Part shown: piece after piece, positions 43,098-53,515 of the stretch
How the letters are laid out: every line of letters begins with the position of its first letter
Numbering within the stretch: position 1 is the stretch's first letter
Source of the DNA: Wenzhouxiangella sp. XN201
Lineage (GTDB): Bacteria; Pseudomonadota; Gammaproteobacteria; Xanthomonadales; Wenzhouxiangellaceae
Length of the DNA: 64,000 nucleotides
Assembly: GCF_011008905.1 (NCBI RefSeq)
Contig: NZ_JAAIVI010000020.1
Span: 372,001-436,000 of the forward strand
Direction: 5' to 3'
Translations under genes and position numbers: made by a program
Notes under the pieces: generated by a model
Told to the model about the DNA's origin: nothing
The model's input: only the letters and a program-made list of their open reading frames with translations
Database searches by the model: none

Positions 43098-43360
43098 TCC
43101 GCTGGCTGCTGCTGTTGTTGCTGACTGCGGCTGTTCTGGCCAGTGCCATTGGCGTGGTCGTGCTGCGCCACGAATCGCGGCAGCTGTTCGTCGCCCTGCA
43201 GGAATCCGAATCTGCACGCGATGCCACCCGGGTCGAGTGGAGCCGGCTCCAGCTCGAGCAGGCCTGGCTGGCCGATGCCGGCCGCGTCGAGCGCCAGGCG
43301 CGCGAACAACTCGACATGAAGGCTCCCGATGACACCCGCATCCTGGTGACTTCGCCATGA
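43094..43360 (+). CDS. ftsL: cell division protein FtsL
   Basis: This 88-residue bitopic protein has one transmembrane helix (LLLLLLTAAVLASAIGVVVL) and a coiled-coil periplasmic part with leucine-zipper-like heptads (RQLFVALQESESARDATRVEWSRLQLEQ). Such FtsL proteins link FtsB and FtsQ and recruit FtsW/FtsI. It overlaps rsmH and ftsI by 4 bp each. Position and topology carry the call, since FtsL sequences are poorly conserved. Confidence 0.9.
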   Translation: MIRWLLLLLLTAAVLASAIGVVVLRHESRQLFVALQESESARDATRVEWSRLQLEQAWLADAGRVERQAREQLDMKAPDDTRILVTSP

Positions 43361-45060
43361 CAGGTCAACGAGCGACATCCGGCGGCACCATGCGGGTCTG
43401 GGTCACGGCCGGGCTGATGCTGCTCGCTGCCGTCACCCTGGTCGCCCGCGCGGTCAACCTGCAGGTGATGGAGGCGGAGTTTCTGCAAAGCCAGGGCGAG
43501 GCGCGCTACCTGCGCGAAATGGCCATTCCCACTGTTCGCGGCAGCATTCTTGACCGCAACGGCGAGCCGCTCGCCGTCTCCACCCCGGTCGAGTCGGTCT
43601 GGGCCCATCCGGGCGAGCTGTTGCAGGCAGCCGATCGCATCTCCATGCTCGCCAGCCTGCTCGAGGCCGATGCCGAAGATCTGGAACGCCGGCTGACCCA
43701 GCGTGCCGATCGCGAGTTCGTCTGGCTGCGCCGCCAGATCAATCCGGGCCTGGCCGAACGCATTCGTGAACTCGAGATTCCCGGTGTGTTTCTTCAGCGC
43801 GAGTACCGGCGCTTTTATCCGACCGGTGAAGTCACTGCCCAGCTGCTCGGCTTTACCAACATTGACGATATCGGCCAGGAAGGTCTGGAATTGGCCTATA
43901 ACGACTGGCTGCGCGGCGAGCCCGGCACCAAGCGCGTCATCAAGGATCGACTCGGCCGGGTCGTGCAGAACGTCGAACTGGTGCGCGAGGCGAAACCGGG
44001 TCGGGATCTGAAGTTGACCATCGACCGACGCCTGCAGTACCTGGCGTTTCGCGACCTCAAGGCCACGGTGATGGAGTACGGTGCGCGCTCCGGCTCGGTG
44101 GTTGTGCTCGACGTGGACACCGGCGAGATCCTCGCCATGGTCAACTACCCGTCCTACAACCCCAACAGCAGCGCGCGCATGGCCTCGGAAGGCCTGCGCA
44201 ACCGCGCGCTGACCGATGTGCTCGAACCGGGCTCGGTAATGAAGCCCTTTGCCGTGGCGGCGGCCCTGGAAGCCGGTATCGCCAGCCCGGACATGATCGT
44301 GGATACCTCGCCCGGCACACTGACCGTCTCGGGCCACACCATTCGCGACGTTCGCAACTTTGGTGAACTGACCGTCGAGGGCCTCCTGACCAAGTCGTCG
44401 AATGTCGGTGTCGTCGACCTGGTGCTGTCGATGGACGCCCGGCATTTATGGAGTATCTACTCGCGCTTTGGCTTCGGATCGGTTTCCGGCACAGGATTTC
44501 CGGGCGAGTCGGCCGGCGTGCTGCGCGACTACGAGCGCTGGCGCAAGCTCGAGCAGGCCACCTTGGCTTATGGCTACGGGCTCTCGGTGACCCCGCTGCA
44601 GCTGGCCCGGGCCATGGCGGCGATTGCCGACGAGGGTCGGTTGCGCCAGCCGACTTTCATCGCCGGCAGTGACAATCCGCCGCATTCGGTTCTCGACCCG
44701 GAACTTGCGCGCCAGCTTGCCGTCATGCTCGAAACAGTCACCGGTCCGGAAGGCTCCGGCCGGGCGGCGGGCGTCGAAGGCTACCGCGTGGCCGGCAAGA
44801 CAGGCACTTCGCGCAAGGCGGCGGCTGGCGGCTACGGCGATCGATACATCGCCAGCTTTGCCGGTTTCGCGCCGGTTTCCGATCCGGCCCTGGTGGCGGT
44901 CGCGGTGATCAACGACCCGGGCGGTGAACGCTACTACGGCGGGCAGGTCGCCGCCCCGTTGTTTGCCAGCGTGATGGAAGCTGGTCTGCGCCTGTTCAAC
45001 GTGCCGCCCGACGATCCCGGACTGCTGATGGCACGGGTGGAGGAAGAAGCCCATGACTGA
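43357..45060 (+). CDS. ftsI: peptidoglycan D,D-transpeptidase FtsI (PBP3)
   Basis: This 567-residue class B penicillin-binding protein cross-links septal peptidoglycan. A single N-terminal membrane helix (GLMLLAAVTLVARAVNL) is followed by the non-catalytic domain and transpeptidase motifs S293-VMK in EPGSVMKPF, SSN (KSSNVGVVDL) and KTGT at K481 (VAGKTGTSRK). It partners FtsW in the divisome. Its ATG overlaps the ftsL stop, and its tail overlaps murE by 8 bp. Confidence 0.96.
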   Translation: MTGQRATSGGTMRVWVTAGLMLLAAVTLVARAVNLQVMEAEFLQSQGEARYLREMAIPTVRGSILDRNGEPLAVSTPVESVWAHPGELLQAADRISMLASLLEADAEDLERRLTQRADREFVWLRRQINPGLAERIRELEIPGVFLQREYRRFYPTGEVTAQLLGFTNIDDIGQEGLELAYNDWLRGEPGTKRVIKDRLGRVVQNVELVREAKPGRDLKLTIDRRLQYLAFRDLKATVMEYGARSGSVVVLDVDTGEILAMVNYPSYNPNSSARMASEGLRNRALTDVLEPGSVMKPFAVAAALEAGIASPDMIVDTSPGTLTVSGHTIRDVRNFGELTVEGLLTKSSNVGVVDLVLSMDARHLWSIYSRFGFGSVSGTGFPGESAGVLRDYERWRKLEQATLAYGYGLSVTPLQLARAMAAIADEGRLRQPTFIAGSDNPPHSVLDPELARQLAVMLETVTGPEGSGRAAGVEGYRVAGKTGTSRKAAAGGYGDRYIASFAGFAPVSDPALVAVAVINDPGGERYYGGQVAAPLFASVMEAGLRLFNVPPDDPGLLMARVEEEAHD

Positions 45061-46516
45061 GCGCTGGCTTTCGCTGAACGAATTGCTTGACGGTCAGGGT
45101 GCCGCGATCGGAGAGTCGGATATTCGCGTGTGCGGCCTGGCCCTCGACTCGCGTCGATTGCAACCGGGCGATGCTTTCGTCGCACTTGCCGGCGCCAGTC
45201 AGCACGGCATGGCTTACGTCTACGAGGCCCGCCAGCGCGGCGCCGCAGTCGTCATACATGATGGCCAACGCGAACTGCCCGAAGATCTGGGTCTTCCGGC
45301 CGTGAGTGTGCCGGAACTGGGCTCGCGGCTCGCCTCGTTGGCGGCTCGGATGTGGGGTGAGGACGTCGATCGGCTCGACCTGGTTGCGGTGACCGGAACC
45401 AATGGCAAGAGTTCGGTGGCCTGGCTGTTGGCCCAGGCCCTCGACGGCGCCATGATCGGCACGCTTGGCTGGGGTCGCCCGGCCCGGCTGGAGCCGGCCA
45501 GCCACACCACGCCCGACGTATTCAGCGTCTATCGCCTGCTGGCGAGCTTGTCCGGGCAGGGCGTCGAGCGGGTGGTGATGGAGGCCTCATCGCATGCGCT
45601 CGACCAGGGTCGGCTCGAGGGTTTGTGCTTCGCGAGCGTGATCTTCACCAACCTGGGCCACGATCACCTGGATTACCATGCCGATCGCGCAGCTTACGCG
45701 GCGGCCAAGGCCCGACTGTTCCGGGATTTTGACAGTGGCCGGCAGATCGTCAACCTCGATGATGAATTCGGTGCCGAACTGGCTGGAGAACTGGCCGGAA
45801 GAGAGCATCTGATCAGCTATTCCCTGACATCCGGTTCCGGGTCCGATGTCTCGGCCCGAGTCATTGCGGCCGATCGTGATGGGTTGGCGCTCGCCTTCCA
45901 ACTGGGCGAGTGCCGCTTCGAGGCGCGCTCGCGCCTGATCGGTCGGGTCAATGCCTGGAATCTGCTGATCGTGGCCGCGGAACTCCAGGCTCGCGGACTA
46001 GACGGTGACGAGATCGCCCGCCGACTGTCGGCGCTCGAGCCTGTGCCCGGCCGGATGGAGCCGGTGCGCTCGCCCGGCGGTCCGCTGGCCATCGTCGATT
46101 ACGCCCATACCCCCGATGCCCTCGAGAATGCGTTGATCAGCGCTCGTGAACTGACCGACGAGGCCTTGTGGTGCGTGTTCGGATGCGGTGGCGATCGTGA
46201 TCGGGAAAAGCGCCCGCGCATGGGCCGCGTGGCCGAGCGCCTGGCCGACCATATCGTGCTGACCGACGATAATCCGCGCCATGAAGACGGTCTGGCCATC
46301 ATTCGTGCCATCCAGGCCGGCATGGAAAAGCCGCAGCGCTCGATCGTCTTCCGTGACCGCGCCCGCGCCATCGCCCACGCCCTGGATCATGCCGGTGATG
46401 GCGACGTCGTGCTGGTCGCCGGCAAGGGGCATGAAACCGAGCAGGTGATCGGCGATCGTCGTTTGCCCTTCGATGACCGTCAGTGCGTGCGCGAGAAACT
46501 CGAGGTGGCAGCATGA
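45053..46516 (+). CDS. murE: UDP-MurNAc-tripeptide ligase (meso-DAP or Lys adding)
   Basis: This 487-residue ligase adds the third residue, probably meso-diaminopimelate, to UDP-MurNAc-dipeptide. ATP loop VTGTNGKSSVAWLL, VMEASSHALDQGRLEG, CFASVIFTNLGHDHLDYH and the DAP-selecting DNPR in LTDDNPRHEDGLAI are visible; the usual DNPRxEDP has Gly for Pro. It overlaps ftsI and murF (ATGA), so expression is coupled. Confidence 0.95.
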   Translation: MTERWLSLNELLDGQGAAIGESDIRVCGLALDSRRLQPGDAFVALAGASQHGMAYVYEARQRGAAVVIHDGQRELPEDLGLPAVSVPELGSRLASLAARMWGEDVDRLDLVAVTGTNGKSSVAWLLAQALDGAMIGTLGWGRPARLEPASHTTPDVFSVYRLLASLSGQGVERVVMEASSHALDQGRLEGLCFASVIFTNLGHDHLDYHADRAAYAAAKARLFRDFDSGRQIVNLDDEFGAELAGELAGREHLISYSLTSGSGSDVSARVIAADRDGLALAFQLGECRFEARSRLIGRVNAWNLLIVAAELQARGLDGDEIARRLSALEPVPGRMEPVRSPGGPLAIVDYAHTPDALENALISARELTDEALWCVFGCGGDRDREKRPRMGRVAERLADHIVLTDDNPRHEDGLAIIRAIQAGMEKPQRSIVFRDRARAIAHALDHAGDGDVVLVAGKGHETEQVIGDRRLPFDDRQCVREKLEVAA

Positions 46517-47853
46517 TGCGCTTCAGCCTTTCCGAACTGGCAAGCATTGCCGGCGGAGAAGTCGTCGGAGCGGACGTCACCGTGCACGGCATGATTCACG
46601 ATGCACGCCGGATCGAGACGGACAACCTGTTCTGCGCGCTGCCGGGCAGTCGACATGATGGCCACGAGTTCCTCGCGCAGGCGCGCGCCGGCGGTGCCGC
46701 TGCGGCGTTGGTGACCCGCCGCGTCGACGACGAGTTGCCGCAAGTGGTGGTCGAGAATGTGCTGGAGGCCATGGGCCGGATTGCCCGGGCCTGGCGTGAG
46801 CGGCTCGATCCTGTGGTGGTCGGCATTACCGGCAGCAACGGCAAGACCACGGTCAAGGAAATGGTGGCAGCCATCCTGTCGCGGCAGGGAGAGACGCTGG
46901 CCACTCGCGGCAACTACAACAATGAGATCGGCGTGCCCCTGACCCTTTCGGCGCTGAACGAAACGCACCGTTTCGCGGTGATCGAAATGGGTGCCAACGG
47001 GCCTGGTGACATCGCCTACCTGGCCGGTCTGGCGCGGCCGTGCATCGGCATAGTGACCAACGCAGCGCCGGCCCACCTCGAGGGCTTCGGCAGTGTCGAG
47101 GGTGTCGCCCGGACCAAGGGTGAAATGTTCTCGGCGCTTCCCGAAGACGGCGTGGCGGTCATCAACGCCGACGACGCCCACGCCGAACTCTGGCGCCGGC
47201 TTGCCGGCGACCGGCAGATCATCACCTTCGGCCTGGAGTCCGAAGCGCAGGTGCGCGGTGAAGCCGACAACGGCCGGGCGCGGGTGGTCACGCCGACAGG
47301 TAATTTCACCTTCAGTCCGCAATTGCCCGGCCGACACAATCTTTACAACGCCCTGGCCGCGAGCGCGGCCGCCATTGCCCTGGCGGTGCCGCCGGACGTG
47401 ATTGCCGAGGCCCTGTCGGCCGTTCGCGGCGTCAAGGGTCGGCTGCAAGTGCGTCATCATCCGGATGGCTGGCGCCTGGTCGACGATACCTACAACGCCA
47501 ATCCGGCCTCGCTTTATGCCGGGCTGCAGGTGCTGGCCGAAATGGGCGGCGAGCACTGGCTGGTGCTGGGCGACATGGGCGAGCTCGGTCCGGACGCAAC
47601 GCGCCTGCACGCCGAGATGGGCCAGGCTGCGCGCGACCTGGGCGTGACGCGCCTGTACAGCATCGGTGATCTGGCTCGCGCCAGTGCCGACGCCTTTGGT
47701 CCGCCGCTGCGCCATTTCAAAACCCGCGAGGCCCTGGCCGATGTCCTGGCCGCCGATCTGCATGACGGCGTCACCTGCCTGGTCAAGGCCTCCCGATCGA
47801 TGGGGCTGGAGCGCGTGGTCGAGCATCTGCTCGGGGAGGCAACACCATGTTGA
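46513..47853 (+). CDS. murF: UDP-MurNAc-tripeptide:D-Ala-D-Ala ligase
   Basis: This 446-residue Mur ligase adds D-Ala-D-Ala. The ATP loop [50 protein letters not shown] and [18 protein letters not shown] are typical. The ATG overlapping the murE stop (46513) is chosen; a frame upstream to 46483 is open. It overlaps mraY by 7 bp. Confidence 0.95.
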   Translation: MMRFSLSELASIAGGEVVGADVTVHGMIHDARRIETDNLFCALPGSRHDGHEFLAQARAGGAAAALVTRRVDDELPQVVVENVLEAMGRIARAWRERLDPVVVGITGSNGKTTVKEMVAAILSRQGETLATRGNYNNEIGVPLTLSALNETHRFAVIEMGANGPGDIAYLAGLARPCIGIVTNAAPAHLEGFGSVEGVARTKGEMFSALPEDGVAVINADDAHAELWRRLAGDRQIITFGLESEAQVRGEADNGRARVVTPTGNFTFSPQLPGRHNLYNALAASAAAIALAVPPDVIAEALSAVRGVKGRLQVRHHPDGWRLVDDTYNANPASLYAGLQVLAEMGGEHWLVLGDMGELGPDATRLHAEMGQAARDLGVTRLYSIGDLARASADAFGPPLRHFKTREALADVLAADLHDGVTCLVKASRSMGLERVVEHLLGEATPC

Positions 47854-48923
47854 CCTGGCTGTTCGACGACGTGCTGATGGCCGATGTTGCGCTGTTTGGT
47901 TTCATCACGTTTCGAACCGTGATGGCGGCACTGACTGCCATGATCGTTTCACTCTTCGTCGGTCCGCTGTTCATTCGGCACATGACCGAGCGGCAGATCG
48001 GCCAGCCCATCCGCGAACTGGGTCCGGAATCGCACCTGAGCAAGGCCGGCACGCCGACCATGGGCGGCACCCTGATCCTGATTTCTCTCGTCATCTCGAC
48101 CCTGCTGTGGACCGACCTGGCCAATCGCTATGTCTGGACCGTACTGTTCGTGACCGCGAGCTTCGGCGCGATCGGCTTCGTCGATGACTGGCGCAAGCTC
48201 AAGTACAAGAACAGCGAGGGGCTCTCGGCGCGCTGGAAGTACACCCTGCAGTCCCTGGCAGCACTCATGGTTGCCGCTTTCCTCTTCTGGAGCGCTGACG
48301 TCCCGGCCAATACCCAGTTGTTCGTCCCCTTCTTCAAGGATGTGGCCCTGCCGCTGGGCCTGGGCTTCCTGGTGCTGACCTACTTCGTGATCGTCGGTTC
48401 GTCGAATGCCGTCAATCTCACCGACGGGCTCGACGGCCTGGCCATCATGCCGGCCGTGTTCGTCGCCGCCGGGCTCGGTATCTTCGCCTATGCCACGGGC
48501 CATACGGTGTTCGCCGACTATCTGGCCTTGCCCTACATCCCCGGTGTTGGCGAACTCGCCATATTCTGCGCCGCGCTGGCTGGTGCCGGGCTGGGCTTCC
48601 TGTGGTTCAACACCTATCCGGCGCAGGTATTCATGGGCGATGTCGGTGCCCTGGCCGTGGGTGCCTCGCTCGGACTGGTGGCGGTCGCGGTGCGGCAAGA
48701 AATCGTGTTCTTCGTGATGGCCGGCATTTTCGTGATCGAAACCCTGTCGGTCATTCTTCAGGTCGTTTCCTACAAGCTGACCGGACGGCGCATCTTCCGC
48801 ATGGCGCCGATCCACCATCACTTCGAACTCAAGGGCTGGCCCGAGCCGAAGGTGATCGTCCGCTTCTGGATCATCTCCGTCATGCTGGTGCTTGCCGGCC
48901 TCGCCACGATGAAGATCCGGTGA
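47847..48923 (+). CDS. mraY: phospho-MurNAc-pentapeptide transferase
   Basis: This 358-residue, ten-helix membrane enzyme makes lipid I from UDP-MurNAc-pentapeptide and undecaprenyl phosphate. Motifs are GTPTMGG-like [49 protein letters not shown], and [23 protein letters not shown]. It runs directly into ftsW without murD, which is normally found here. Confidence 0.96.
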   Translation: MLTWLFDDVLMADVALFGFITFRTVMAALTAMIVSLFVGPLFIRHMTERQIGQPIRELGPESHLSKAGTPTMGGTLILISLVISTLLWTDLANRYVWTVLFVTASFGAIGFVDDWRKLKYKNSEGLSARWKYTLQSLAALMVAAFLFWSADVPANTQLFVPFFKDVALPLGLGFLVLTYFVIVGSSNAVNLTDGLDGLAIMPAVFVAAGLGIFAYATGHTVFADYLALPYIPGVGELAIFCAALAGAGLGFLWFNTYPAQVFMGDVGALAVGASLGLVAVAVRQEIVFFVMAGIFVIETLSVILQVVSYKLTGRRIFRMAPIHHHFELKGWPEPKVIVRFWIISVMLVLAGLATMKIR

Positions 48924-48928
48924 TCGCC

Positions 48929-50110
48929 ATGGCACAGGTACGACAAGCCTATCGCAGCAAGGACGCCCCCCAGACCGCCGGTCTGGATCCGGTGATCGTG
49001 CTCTCGACCATCGGCCTGCTGGTGGTCGGCGTGGTGATGGTGGCCTCGACCTCGATTGCGGTGGCCGAGGGTTATGCCGTGTCGGTCTGGCATTTCCTGG
49101 TTCGCCATCTGATCTACATCGGTTTGGGCGTCGCCGTGGCCCTTGTGTTGCGCATTATCGGCACCCGCCAAATGCAGGCACTGGCCCCGCTGGCGTTCCC
49201 GGCGGCCGTGCTCGTACTGCTGCTGCCGTTCGTGCCGGGCCTGGGCCATGAAGTCAACGGCTCGACGCGCTGGATCGACCTGGGTGTGGCGCGATTCCAG
49301 GTGGTCGAGGCGGCCAAGCTGCTGGTGATCCTGTTCGTCGCCGCCTACCTCGCCAAGCGGCCGCAACTGGGCTTGTCGCGTTTCGTCGAAACCCTCAAGC
49401 CGCTGCTGGCCGTCGGGCTGCTCGCGCTGATCCTGCTCAAACAGCCGGACATGGGTTCGGCAGTCGTGCTCACAGCCATTGTCGGCGGCATGATCTGGTT
49501 GGCCGGGGCGGCCTGGAAGCACCTGTTCGTACTCGGCCTGGGCAGTGTGCCGCTGTTGACCTTTGCCGCCCTGGAGCCCTACCGCCTGCAGCGCGTGATG
49601 ACCTTCGTCGATCCCTGGTCGGACCCCTTCAACAGCGGTTTCCAGCTTACGCAGGCGCTGATTGCCGTCGGCCGCGGTCAGATCGATGGCGTCGGTCTGG
49701 GGGCGAGCGTGCAGAAGCTCTACTACCTGCCCGAGGCGCACACCGATTTCATATTCGCCGTGCTGGCCGAGGAATTCGGCCTGATCGGCATCCTGTTCGT
49801 GCTGGCCCTGTTCTCCCTGCTGGTGGGGCGGATCCTGCTGGTCGGTATCCAGGCGCATCGCCAGCAGCATCCGTTCTCGGCTTACCTGGTCTGGGGCATC
49901 GGCCTGTGGATTGGCCTGCAGGCACTGGTGAGCATGGGCGTGAACCTGGGCTTGTTGCCGACCAAGGGACTGACCCTGCCGCTGATCTCGGCCGGTGGCA
50001 GCAGTCTGATCATGACCCTGGTGGCCATCGGCGTGGTTCTGCGCGTGCAATGGGAACTGGCGCTCGAGGCACGCCAGACGCCGCGGCGTCGAAGGAGTTG
50101 GCAGGTATGA
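48929..50110 (+). CDS. ftsW: lipid II polymerase / division protein FtsW
   Basis: This 393-residue SEDS protein polymerises lipid II in the septum with FtsI. It has about ten helices and the SEDS motifs VNGSTRWIDLGVARFQVVEAAKL, LKQPDMGSAVVLTAIVG, PYRLQRVMTFVDPWSDPFNSGFQLTQALIAVGRGQI, EAHTDFIFAVLAEEFGLIG and LPTKGLTLPLISAGGSSLI. The ATG at 48929 (GTG 48920 is also possible) starts 5 bp after mraY. It overlaps murG by 4 bp. Confidence 0.95.
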   Translation: MAQVRQAYRSKDAPQTAGLDPVIVLSTIGLLVVGVVMVASTSIAVAEGYAVSVWHFLVRHLIYIGLGVAVALVLRIIGTRQMQALAPLAFPAAVLVLLLPFVPGLGHEVNGSTRWIDLGVARFQVVEAAKLLVILFVAAYLAKRPQLGLSRFVETLKPLLAVGLLALILLKQPDMGSAVVLTAIVGGMIWLAGAAWKHLFVLGLGSVPLLTFAALEPYRLQRVMTFVDPWSDPFNSGFQLTQALIAVGRGQIDGVGLGASVQKLYYLPEAHTDFIFAVLAEEFGLIGILFVLALFSLLVGRILLVGIQAHRQQHPFSAYLVWGIGLWIGLQALVSMGVNLGLLPTKGLTLPLISAGGSSLIMTLVAIGVVLRVQWELALEARQTPRRRRSWQV

Positions 50111-51168
50111 GTGCCAGCCGCATCATGATCATGGCAGCCGGCACGGGTGGCCACATCTTCCCCGGCCTGGCCGTGGCCGGCGCGTTGCGCGGCCGCCAGG
50201 CCGAGGTGAGCTGGCTTGGCACGCCGCAGGGTCTGGAAAACCGTCTGGTGCCCGCGGCCGGCCTCGAACTGCAGCACATCGCCATTACCGGCCTGCGCGG
50301 CCGCGGCGCACTGGGCTGGCTGGCTGCGCCCTGGCGGGTCTTCAAGGCCACGCGCGCGGCCATGCACATTCTCCGGGGTCACCGCCCGGCCTGCGTACTC
50401 AGTATGGGCGGCTACGTCGCCGGTCCCGGCGCCCTGGCCGCGAAGCTGTTGGGAATCCCGGTGCTCATTCACGAGCAGAATGCGGTTGCCGGACTCACCA
50501 ACCGCCTGCTCTCGCCGCTGGCGAGACGGGTCTTGACCGGTTTTCCCGATGTGCTTCGCGGCGGCGAACACGTCGGCAATCCGGTGCGTGAGGATATCGC
50601 GGCCCTGCCCGAGCCGGACGCGCGTTTTGCCGATCGCCAGGGGCCTCTGCGGGTCCTGGTCGTGGGCGGCAGCCTGGGCGCACGCGTCTTTGCCGAAGTC
50701 ATTCCGGCCGCCCTGGCGCGACTGCCGGAATCGCGCCGGCCGCGCGTGCTGCACCAGGCCGGCCGTCAGCTCGAGGTCACCCGGGCGGCCTATGCACAAG
50801 CCGGTATCGAGGCCGAGGTGGTCGAGTTCATCGACGACATGGCTTCAGCCTGGGCCGAAGCCGACGTCGCCATCTGCCGTGCCGGCGCCCTGACCGTGGC
50901 CGAGCTGGCAGCCGCCGGAGTGGCGGCCGTGCTGGTGCCTTTTCCACATGCGGTCGACGATCACCAGTACAGCAATGCGCAATTCCTGGCCGGTGCCGAC
51001 GCTGCCTGGCGGGTGCGCGAGAAAGACTTCACGGCCGGCTGGCTGGCCGAACGGCTGGGTGCGATGAGCCGTTCGCAACTGCTGGCCATGGCACGCAATG
51101 CCAGAGCCCTGGCACGGACCGACGCAGCCGAAGTCGTCGCCGAGGCTTGTCTGGAGGCGGCGGCATGA
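50107..51168 (+). CDS. murG: UDP-GlcNAc:lipid I N-acetylglucosaminyltransferase
   Basis: This 353-residue GT-B enzyme makes lipid II. Landmarks are MAAGTGGHIFPGLAVAG, GLENRLVPAAGLELQHIAI, PVLIHEQNAVAGLTNRLL and, in the C-terminal domain, VVGGSLGARVFAEVIP and ICRAGALTVAELAAAGVAAVLVPFPHAVDDHQ. GGAG precedes the ATG, which overlaps ftsW; murC overlaps its stop. Confidence 0.95.
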   Translation: MSASRIMIMAAGTGGHIFPGLAVAGALRGRQAEVSWLGTPQGLENRLVPAAGLELQHIAITGLRGRGALGWLAAPWRVFKATRAAMHILRGHRPACVLSMGGYVAGPGALAAKLLGIPVLIHEQNAVAGLTNRLLSPLARRVLTGFPDVLRGGEHVGNPVREDIAALPEPDARFADRQGPLRVLVVGGSLGARVFAEVIPAALARLPESRRPRVLHQAGRQLEVTRAAYAQAGIEAEVVEFIDDMASAWAEADVAICRAGALTVAELAAAGVAAVLVPFPHAVDDHQYSNAQFLAGADAAWRVREKDFTAGWLAERLGAMSRSQLLAMARNARALARTDAAEVVAEACLEAAA

Positions 51169-52592
51169 ACGCGCGCAGCAGTACTCCCAGCCTGATGCAT
51201 CGCACGCGCCGCATCCACCTGGTCGGGATCGGCGGCGCCGGCATGTCCGGTATTGCCGAGGTGCTGATCAATCTTGATTTCGAGGTCAGCGGGTCGGATC
51301 TGAACCGATCGGCGACCGTTGCCCGCCTGGAGAAACTGGGCGCCGGGATTCGAATCGGCCATGCCGCCGAATACCTGGGCGAGGCGGACGTCGTGGTCGT
51401 ATCCGGCGCGGTGCCCGAAGACAACCCGGAAGTCGTCGCCGCGCGCGAACGACGCATTCCGGTGATCGCACGTGCCGAGATGCTCGGTGAGTTGATGCGT
51501 TTCCGTCAGGGCATCGCCGTCGCCGGTACCCACGGCAAGACCACCACGACTTCGCTGGTGGCCACCGTGCTGGCCGAGGCCGGACTCGATCCGACCTTCA
51601 TCGTCGGTGGCCTGGTCAATGCCTTCGGCACCGGAGCGCGCCTGGGCGAGGGTCGCTACCTGGTGGCCGAGGCCGACGAGTCCGATGGTTCATTCCTCAA
51701 GCTGCAGCCGGTCATTTCGGTGGTCACCAACATCGATCGCGATCATCTCGACGCCTACCAGGGTAGCTTCAACCAGCTCCAGCGCGCTTTCCTGGAATTC
51801 CTGCACCATCTGCCGTTCTTCGGCGTCGCGGTGGTTTGCATCGACGATGCCCACGTCGCCGAACTGGTGCCCGACATCGGTCGCGCCGTGGTGACTTACG
51901 GTCTCGACGAAACCGCTGACGTGCGTGCCACCGGCCTGCGCCAGACCGGCCGGCTGATGCATTTCGACCTGTGGCTGCCCGGCGATGAGACACCGCGCCC
52001 GGTGGCCCTGGCCCAGCCGGGCCGGCACAACGTGCTCAATGCCCTGGGCGCAGCGGCCGTGGCCTGCGAGATCGGAATTGCCGGCGAGACCATCGTGCGC
52101 GGGCTCAACGGTTTCGGCGGTATCGGCCGGCGCTTCGCCGAGATCGGCGACTTGCGGGCGGGCGGCTCGCGCGTGCTGGCCTTCGAAGATTATGGCCATC
52201 ATCCGACCGAGCTCGAAGCAGTCATTCAGGCCGCCCGCGAGGGCTGGCCCGAGCGTCGCCTGGTGCTGGTCTTTCAGCCGCATCGCTTCACTCGCACGCG
52301 CGATCAGTTCGACGATTTCGCACGCGTGCTGTCCTCAGCCGACGTACTGGTGCTGGCCGACATCTACCCCGCCGGCGAAGCGCCGCTGGCCGGTATCGAT
52401 GCCGATACCCTGGCACGCGCGGTCGGGCGTCGCAGCGACGTGCCGGTTCGCCGTATCGGCGCGGTGGCCGAGGCGGTGGATGTATTGCCCGAGGTCGTCG
52501 AGGACGAGGACCTGCTGTTGGTCATGGGAGCCGGGGATGTCGGCCGGCTCGGCGCGCTGCTGCGCGAACGCTATGCAGAGGAGGCGGCATGA
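51165..52592 (+). CDS. murC: UDP-MurNAc:L-alanine ligase
   Basis: This 475-residue ligase attaches L-Ala to UDP-MurNAc. Features are IHLVGIGGAGMSGIAEVL (UDP loop), VAGTHGKTTTTSLVATVL (ATP loop), LVAEADESDGSFLKLQP, NIDRDHLDAYQG and a FEDYGHHPTELEAVI segment. GGAGG lies 8 nt before the ATG at 51165. It overlaps murG and ddlB by 4 bp each. Confidence 0.95.
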   Translation: MNARSSTPSLMHRTRRIHLVGIGGAGMSGIAEVLINLDFEVSGSDLNRSATVARLEKLGAGIRIGHAAEYLGEADVVVVSGAVPEDNPEVVAARERRIPVIARAEMLGELMRFRQGIAVAGTHGKTTTTSLVATVLAEAGLDPTFIVGGLVNAFGTGARLGEGRYLVAEADESDGSFLKLQPVISVVTNIDRDHLDAYQGSFNQLQRAFLEFLHHLPFFGVAVVCIDDAHVAELVPDIGRAVVTYGLDETADVRATGLRQTGRLMHFDLWLPGDETPRPVALAQPGRHNVLNALGAAAVACEIGIAGETIVRGLNGFGGIGRRFAEIGDLRAGGSRVLAFEDYGHHPTELEAVIQAAREGWPERRLVLVFQPHRFTRTRDQFDDFARVLSSADVLVLADIYPAGEAPLAGIDADTLARAVGRRSDVPVRRIGAVAEAVDVLPEVVEDEDLLLVMGAGDVGRLGALLRERYAEEAA

Positions 52593-53515
52593 GCCTGGGT
52601 GACCCACGCAAGTTCGGCCAGGTGGCCCTGGTGATCGGCGGCGACAGCGGCGAGCGTGAAGTCTCGCTGCGCGGTGGTCGAGCCATTGCAGCGGCGCTCG
52701 AGAAACTGGGCGTGCAGCACAGCGTGGTTGACGGTCCGCGGCGCCTGCTCGAGCAGGTCGCGACCGGTCATTACGACCGGGTGTTCAACCTGCTGCACGG
52801 TCGTGGTGGCGAGGACGGCACCCTGCAGGGCGCCCTTCGCATCTACGGAGTTCCGATCACGGGTTCCGGGGTGCTGGCGTCGGCACTGAGCATGGACAAG
52901 CTGCAGAGCAAGCGCATCTGGACCGCCTGCGACCTGCCGACGCCGCCGTGGGCGGTGGCGCACCGCGTCGATGATGCGGAGGCCATCGTCGAGCACATGG
53001 CGCCACCGATGTTCGTCAAGCCGGCGCGCGAGGGTTCGAGCCTGGGTATGAGTCGTGTGACCGGAGCCGACCAACTCCGCCCTGCACTCGAAAAGGCCCT
53101 GGCCCATGACGAGACCGTTCTGGTCGAACGGATGATCCGTGGCCGGGAGTACACCGCGGCGATTCTCGGCGAGCGCGTGCTGCCGCTGATCCGGCTGGAG
53201 ACGCCGCGCGAATTCTACGATTACGAGGCCAAGTACGAGTCCGGCGACACCCACTACCTGTGCCCCTGCGGCCTGGACGAGGCGTCCGAGGCGAGCCTGG
53301 CCGAATTGTGCATGCACGCCTTTCGTGTTCTCGGCACCTCCGGCTGGGGACGCGTCGACCTGATGGTTGATGAGGACGACAAGCCCTGGCTGTTGGAAGT
53401 GAATACCACGCCGGGAATGACTGATCACTCATTGATGCCGATGGCGGCCCAGGCCGCCGGCATCGATTTTGAGGAACTGGTATGGCGGATTCTGGAAACG
53501 AGCCTGAACGCGTGA
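52589..53515 (+). CDS. ddlB: D-alanine:D-alanine ligase
   Basis: This 308-residue ATP-grasp enzyme makes D-Ala-D-Ala for MurF. Landmarks are VALVIGGDSGEREVSLRGG, VFNLLHGRGGEDGTLQGALRIYGVPITGSGVLASALSMDK, VKPAREGSSLGMSRV and DLMVDEDDKPWLLEVNTTPGMTDHSLMPMAAQAAG. The ATGA overlap with murC and 34-bp overlap with ftsQ keep it in the operon. Confidence 0.94.
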   Translation: MSLGDPRKFGQVALVIGGDSGEREVSLRGGRAIAAALEKLGVQHSVVDGPRRLLEQVATGHYDRVFNLLHGRGGEDGTLQGALRIYGVPITGSGVLASALSMDKLQSKRIWTACDLPTPPWAVAHRVDDAEAIVEHMAPPMFVKPAREGSSLGMSRVTGADQLRPALEKALAHDETVLVERMIRGREYTAAILGERVLPLIRLETPREFYDYEAKYESGDTHYLCPCGLDEASEASLAELCMHAFRVLGTSGWGRVDLMVDEDDKPWLLEVNTTPGMTDHSLMPMAAQAAGIDFEELVWRILETSLNA

